Source: JASGCL01 sp965262775 (GTDB lineage Bacteria > Pseudomonadota > Alphaproteobacteria > JASGCL01). Taken from it: a stretch of DNA of 64,000 bases. The stretch is taken from contig CBDHFT010000001.1 in assembly GCA_965262775.1 (NCBI GenBank), positions 310,001 to 374,000 of the forward strand. The letters run 5' to 3'. Shown here one piece after another: positions 60,651 through 64,000 of the stretch. The notes beneath the pieces were generated by a model. It saw only the letters and a program-made list of their open reading frames with translations. It was not told the DNA's origin and did no database searches. Position 1 is the first letter of the stretch; each line of letters starts with the position of its first letter. A program made the translations under genes and the position numbers.

Positions 60651-62987
60651 ATGACAACCACCATGACAACCACCATGACAACATCCCCCACCCGCGATAA
60701 TATTTTTGCCCTGGCGCAATCTTATGGGCTTAGCCAGCCTGAAACCGAAAAATTAATAGCCGCGCAACAACAGGCGCGTGGCCAATTACCCACCCCGACC
60801 GAGGTTGCGGTGACGGGTGCGCTGTGGTCAGAACATTGTTCTTATAAATCCAGCAAGTTTTATATCAAACAACTTCATTTCAACGAACCATGGGTGATAA
60901 CCGCGGCGGGCGAAAATGCGGGGGCGATAGATATTGGCGATAACCAAGCCATTATTTTTAAAATGGAAAGTCATAACCACCCAAGTTATCTGGAACCATT
61001 TCACGGCGCGGCCACGGGGGTGGGGGGAATCCTGCGCGATATTTTTACCATGGGTGCCAAACCCATAGCCAATGTAAACGCCCTAAGGTTTGGCGATGTT
61101 GACGATGCCGTGTTGGCAAAAAAAATGCGCGGCCTGGTGCGCGGCGTGGTGAAGGGGATAAGCCATTATGGCAATTGCGTCGGCGTGCCGATGGTGACGG
61201 GCGAAACCGAATTCTTGCCATGTTATAATGGGAATATTTTGGTCAATGCCATGACGGTGGGGTTGGTCGAGCAAGGTAAGATGGCGTCGGCCATGGCAAA
61301 AGGAATTGGCAATTGGGTGATTTATTTGGGCAGCAAAACCGGGCGCGACGGGGTGAAGGGGGCGGTGATGGCCAGCCAAGAATTTTCGGGCAGTGACGAA
61401 GAACAAAAACCCGCGGTCCAGGTGGGCGATCCCTTCGCCGAAAAATTATTGTTGGATTTGTGTTTGCAACTTATCGCCGATAAAAAATTCGTCGCGATTC
61501 AAGACATGGGTGCGGCGGGGCTTTCCTCTTCATCGGCCGAAATGGCGGATAAGGGCGGCGTGGGTATAGAAATAGAATTGTCGCAAGTGCCGATGCGCGA
61601 AGCCAACATGCGCCCCGAAGAATTGATGTTATCCGAAAGCCAAGAAAGGATGTTGGCGATTATCGAACCCAAAAATTTTGATGTTATCAAAAAATTATTT
61701 TCGCAAAGTCATTTGGATTGTGAAAAAATTGGTGAAGTTATTGCCGAACCGCAATTGATAATAAAAATGAATGGCAAGGTCGAGGCGCATTTGGCAACCA
61801 ACCTGTTGGTGGGCCAGGCGCCGCTTTATACCGCCGCCGAAAGACCATTGGCGACATTGCCAACATACAACTTGTTGCCCGACAACATGAAGGATGGTTT
61901 TTTTGCCCGACATGAAACCCGCGCCAAACAAGAAAACACCAACCCCGCGGGCATGACCACCATCACAAATTTTCCTCACCTGGATATAAAAAATTATTTA
62001 GAAAAATATTTTGCTTCATCTTTTGGTGCCGACAAATCCTTCATTTACGAACAATATGACCGCTTGGTCCAGGGCAATAGTATTTTTACCAGCGGTCAGG
62101 CTTCGGCGGGGGTGATAAAGATTCCCCATGGTAAGAAAGCCTTGGCGGTGTCGTGCCACGGCGACCCATTGTTGTGCCATGCCAACCCTGAGTTGGGCGG
62201 GCGGGTGATTATTTTGGAATCCTATCGCAAACTTTGTGCGGTGGGGGCGCGACCCTTGGCCTACACCAACAACCTTAATTTTGGTAATCCAGAAAATCCC
62301 GCCATCATGGCGGCCTTCGCCACTATCTTGCGGGCAATGGGCGATACTTCGCGCGCCCTACATTTTCCAACCATTTCGGGCAATGTGTCGCTTTATAATC
62401 AAACGGCGGGCAAAGATATTTATCATACGCCCGTTATCGGCGGCGTGGGGGTGATAGAAGATTATAAAAAATCGGTGGGTTATATTTTGCCGCGCGAACC
62501 ACAAATATTATGGTTGCTGGGCGACGGCGACAAGACTGACCTAGCGGCCAGCCGTTATGGTTTCTTACAGCTGGGTGAAAATAATTATTCACCGCCAGCA
62601 GGTATTTTTGACATAGCGATGGAAGAAAAATTGGGCAGTTTCGTTCAAAACCTCATTATCGAGGAAAGGGTGAAGGCCTGCAAAGCAATTGGGGCGGCGG
62701 GTTTGTTGGTTGATGCCATCACCATGGCCTTGCCAAATATGCTAAGCCTGGCCATAATCGAAAAACCCTTGGGGGTAAGATATTTTTTTGGTATTGGTGG
62801 CGCAAGGTATCTGGTGGCGGGGGGCATGGATATTGAAAAACAGGCGAAGGCGGCAGGGATTGCCATCACCAAATTTGCCGATATTTTGTCGGAAGAAAAT
62901 CCGCAGTTGAAAATCGGCGAACAAATGATTATGTCCCTTTCAGCAATAAAAAATTTCCGCCAGCAACTTAAAAATAAAATCATATAA
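60651..62987 (+). CDS. purL: Phosphoribosylformylglycinamidine synthase subunit PurL
   Basis: This is the small-type PurL of 778 aa, without the N-terminal PurS-like or C-terminal glutaminase fusions of gammaproteobacterial PurL. Visible blocks are GALWSEHCSYKSSKFYIK, FKMESHNHPSYLEPFHGAATGVGGI (in parts) and QDMGAAGLSSSSAEMADKGGVGIEIEL. The start contains three near-identical 9-base units (ATGACAACC) that give MTTTMTTTMTTS; translation could begin at any of the three. It ends FRQQLKNKII and is followed by bolA after 22 bases. Confidence 0.97.
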   Translation: MTTTMTTTMTTSPTRDNIFALAQSYGLSQPETEKLIAAQQQARGQLPTPTEVAVTGALWSEHCSYKSSKFYIKQLHFNEPWVITAAGENAGAIDIGDNQAIIFKMESHNHPSYLEPFHGAATGVGGILRDIFTMGAKPIANVNALRFGDVDDAVLAKKMRGLVRGVVKGISHYGNCVGVPMVTGETEFLPCYNGNILVNAMTVGLVEQGKMASAMAKGIGNWVIYLGSKTGRDGVKGAVMASQEFSGSDEEQKPAVQVGDPFAEKLLLDLCLQLIADKKFVAIQDMGAAGLSSSSAEMADKGGVGIEIELSQVPMREANMRPEELMLSESQERMLAIIEPKNFDVIKKLFSQSHLDCEKIGEVIAEPQLIIKMNGKVEAHLATNLLVGQAPLYTAAERPLATLPTYNLLPDNMKDGFFARHETRAKQENTNPAGMTTITNFPHLDIKNYLEKYFASSFGADKSFIYEQYDRLVQGNSIFTSGQASAGVIKIPHGKKALAVSCHGDPLLCHANPELGGRVIILESYRKLCAVGARPLAYTNNLNFGNPENPAIMAAFATILRAMGDTSRALHFPTISGNVSLYNQTAGKDIYHTPVIGGVGVIEDYKKSVGYILPREPQILWLLGDGDKTDLAASRYGFLQLGENNYSPPAGIFDIAMEEKLGSFVQNLIIEERVKACKAIGAAGLLVDAITMALPNMLSLAIIEKPLGVRYFFGIGGARYLVAGGMDIEKQAKAAGIAITKFADILSEENPQLKIGEQMIMSLSAIKNFRQQLKNKII

Positions 62988-63009
62988 AAAATAAAGAAAG
63001 TTTTACCCC

Positions 63010-63240
63010 ATGCCCGTCAGCCGTGAAGAAATTTTGAGCGATTTAACCACTGCCTTTCCCAAGGCGGAGATAGAATTGATAGCCCTGGTCGATGACGACG
63101 ACCATTGGAAATTAACCATCGCCGCCAAAGAATTTGCGGGGCTAAACCGCGTTGCGCAACATCAATTGGTTTATAGCGCGTTGCAGGGTAAAATGCACAC
63201 CCGCTTGCATGCCTTGCAATTAATTACCAAACTGTTATAA
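63010..63240 (+). CDS. bolA: BolA family protein
   Basis: A 76-aa protein of the BolA/YrbA class: PKAEIELIALVDDDDHWKLTIAAKEFAGLNRVAQHQLVYSAL (in parts) and the helix ending MHTRLHALQLITKLL with the conserved His. BolA proteins pair with monothiol glutaredoxins to bind 2Fe-2S clusters. It lies directly before the glutaredoxin gene, a common alphaproteobacterial arrangement. Confidence 0.95.
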   Translation: MPVSREEILSDLTTAFPKAEIELIALVDDDDHWKLTIAAKEFAGLNRVAQHQLVYSALQGKMHTRLHALQLITKLL

Positions 63241-63254
63241 TAATACACGGATAC

Positions 63255-63590
63255 ATGACAGACATTAAACAAGAAATCGCCGATACCATCAAAAATAATA
63301 AGGTGGTGTTATACATGAAGGGCAATAAACAAATGCCACAATGTGGCTTTTCGGCCGCGGTGGTTGGCGTGTTGAATCATTATGGTGTAGCGTTTCAAGA
63401 TATTAATGTCTTGGCGGACCCCGCCCTGCGCCAGGGTATCAAGGATTTTAGTCAATGGCCCACCGTGCCGCAATTGTATGTGGCTGGCGAATTTGTTGGC
63501 GGTTGTGATATTGTGCGCGAAATGGCGCAATCGGGCGAATTAGTCGCCCTGTTCGAAAGCAAGGGTATTGCGGTTAAAACGCAAGCATAG
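63255..63590 (+). CDS. grxD: Monothiol glutaredoxin (Grx4 type)
   Basis: The 111-aa protein has the CGFS active site in MPQCGFSAAVVGVL, the cis-Pro segment WPTVPQLYVAGEFVGGCDIVREMAQSGEL (in parts) and the Gly pair of the glutathione site. Grx4-type proteins carry 2Fe-2S clusters and act with BolA, the gene 14 bases upstream. Length is normal. Confidence 0.96.
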   Translation: MTDIKQEIADTIKNNKVVLYMKGNKQMPQCGFSAAVVGVLNHYGVAFQDINVLADPALRQGIKDFSQWPTVPQLYVAGEFVGGCDIVREMAQSGELVALFESKGIAVKTQA

Positions 63591-63636
63591 GGGCTGCTAT
63601 GTTGGCGGATATGCAGCCTTCATACATTTATAAATT

Positions 63637-64000
63637 TTAGGAATATTGAACGGGGCGTGTTATTATCCTACCATTAGATAAGGTAATAGCTTGTGGTAGT
63701 AAATGTTTATTTAGAATTCTTCTATTTATTTTGCTTGATGTATTGGCAAGATGTTTTAGCATCGGTGTTTGGTGAGGCGGGGTTAAAATAACAATTTTTT
63801 TGTTATGTAGATTTTTTATTTTTTCGAGGGCAGGTGTAAAATCAGTATCAGCACTAATAACGATTATAGTATCCATTTTATTTTCATAAGCATCTGCAAT
63901 TATTTCTATACCAATTTTGATATCAGTTTCTTTTTCCTCATGGGTATATAATTCTGTATTACATACCACGCAATTATTATGATAATATTTGGTTGGTTTT
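63637..64000 (-). CDS. NYN/LabA-like nuclease domain protein, 5' end outside window
   Basis: The frame stays open to the window edge, so the N-terminus is missing; the GTG at 63969 need not be the start. The visible part reads EKETDIKIGIEIIADAYENKMDTIIVISADTDFTPALEKIKNL (in parts), the conserved ETDIKIGIEI and SADTDFTPALE segments of LabA-like NYN (PIN-fold) domains with their acidic residues. This family includes RNA-cleaving proteins. It is convergent with grxD. The base composition is AT-rich compared with neighbours. Confidence 0.85.
   Translation of the reverse strand, partial: KPTKYYHNNCVVCNTELYTHEEKETDIKIGIEIIADAYENKMDTIIVISADTDFTPALEKIKNLHNKKIVILTPPHQTPMLKHLANTSSKINRRILNKHLLPQAITLSNGRIITRPVQYS

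Overview
The window looks like chromosomal DNA of an uncultured alphaproteobacterium, with intermediate GC and AT-rich intergenic spaces. The evidence is a chain of alphaproteobacterial neighbourhoods: separate purS, purQ and purL followed by bolA and a monothiol glutaredoxin; a PPSR-type regulator followed by maf beside an AT-rich gap that looks like the replication origin; mnmG, rsmG, parA and parB in the same 30 kb; and FdxA, QueG and a CcrM-like dependence on GANTC sites at the putative origin. No phage, plasmid or insertion sequence was recognised.

Layout. 1-7.5 kb: a truncated outer-membrane protein, mnmG, a three-gene polyamine-type ABC transporter without its binding protein, and an orphan membrane protein. 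7.6-10.2 kb: a bufferin (copper-binding RiPP) operon made of a Cys-motif precursor, a fused MNIO-BufC protein and a DoxX protein, with a clear promoter and an intercistronic hairpin. 10.3-14.7 kb: queG, an ADP-forming acyl-CoA synthetase-like gene and an FkbM methyltransferase. 15.1-16.4 kb: a decayed, AT-rich OLD/AAA-type ATPase. 16.9-21.9 kb: acyl-CoA dehydrogenase, carnitine dehydrogenase-thioesterase fusion and Rieske oxygenase, consistent with carnitine/betaine breakdown. 22.0-31.2 kb: putative oriC, ppsR, maf, two parS-like sites flanking argF, parA, a tandem repeat, rsmG, ribB-like, leuA and parB. 31.2-37.9 kb: mutM with an in-frame stop, an enoyl-CoA hydratase, two outer-membrane proteins with near-identical promoters, tRNA-Thr, fdxA, frameshifted cobT and a GST.

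38-46 kb: guaB, polA (without a recognisable proofreading motif), a duplicated block of REP-like hairpin repeats ending at a GIY-YIG gene, an unlisted small zinc-finger protein and two DUF805 paralogues. 46-52.8 kb: a divergent set of iron alcohol dehydrogenase, aldehyde dehydrogenase, amino-acid/amine permease, glutamine synthetase-like ligase and a small membrane protein, probably assimilating an amine through gamma-glutamylation. 52.8-57.8 kb: DapC-like aminotransferase, ftsK and a glycosyltransferase. 57.9-63.6 kb: purC-purS-[DNA methyltransferase]-purQ-purL-bolA-grxD, then a NYN-domain gene cut by the window end.

The most interesting items are the bufferin operon with its B-C fusion and hairpin, the oriC/parS region with parA and parB separated, the repeat block beside the GIY-YIG gene, the methyltransferase inside the purine operon, and a set of short tandem repeats expanded in frame in several unrelated proteins.
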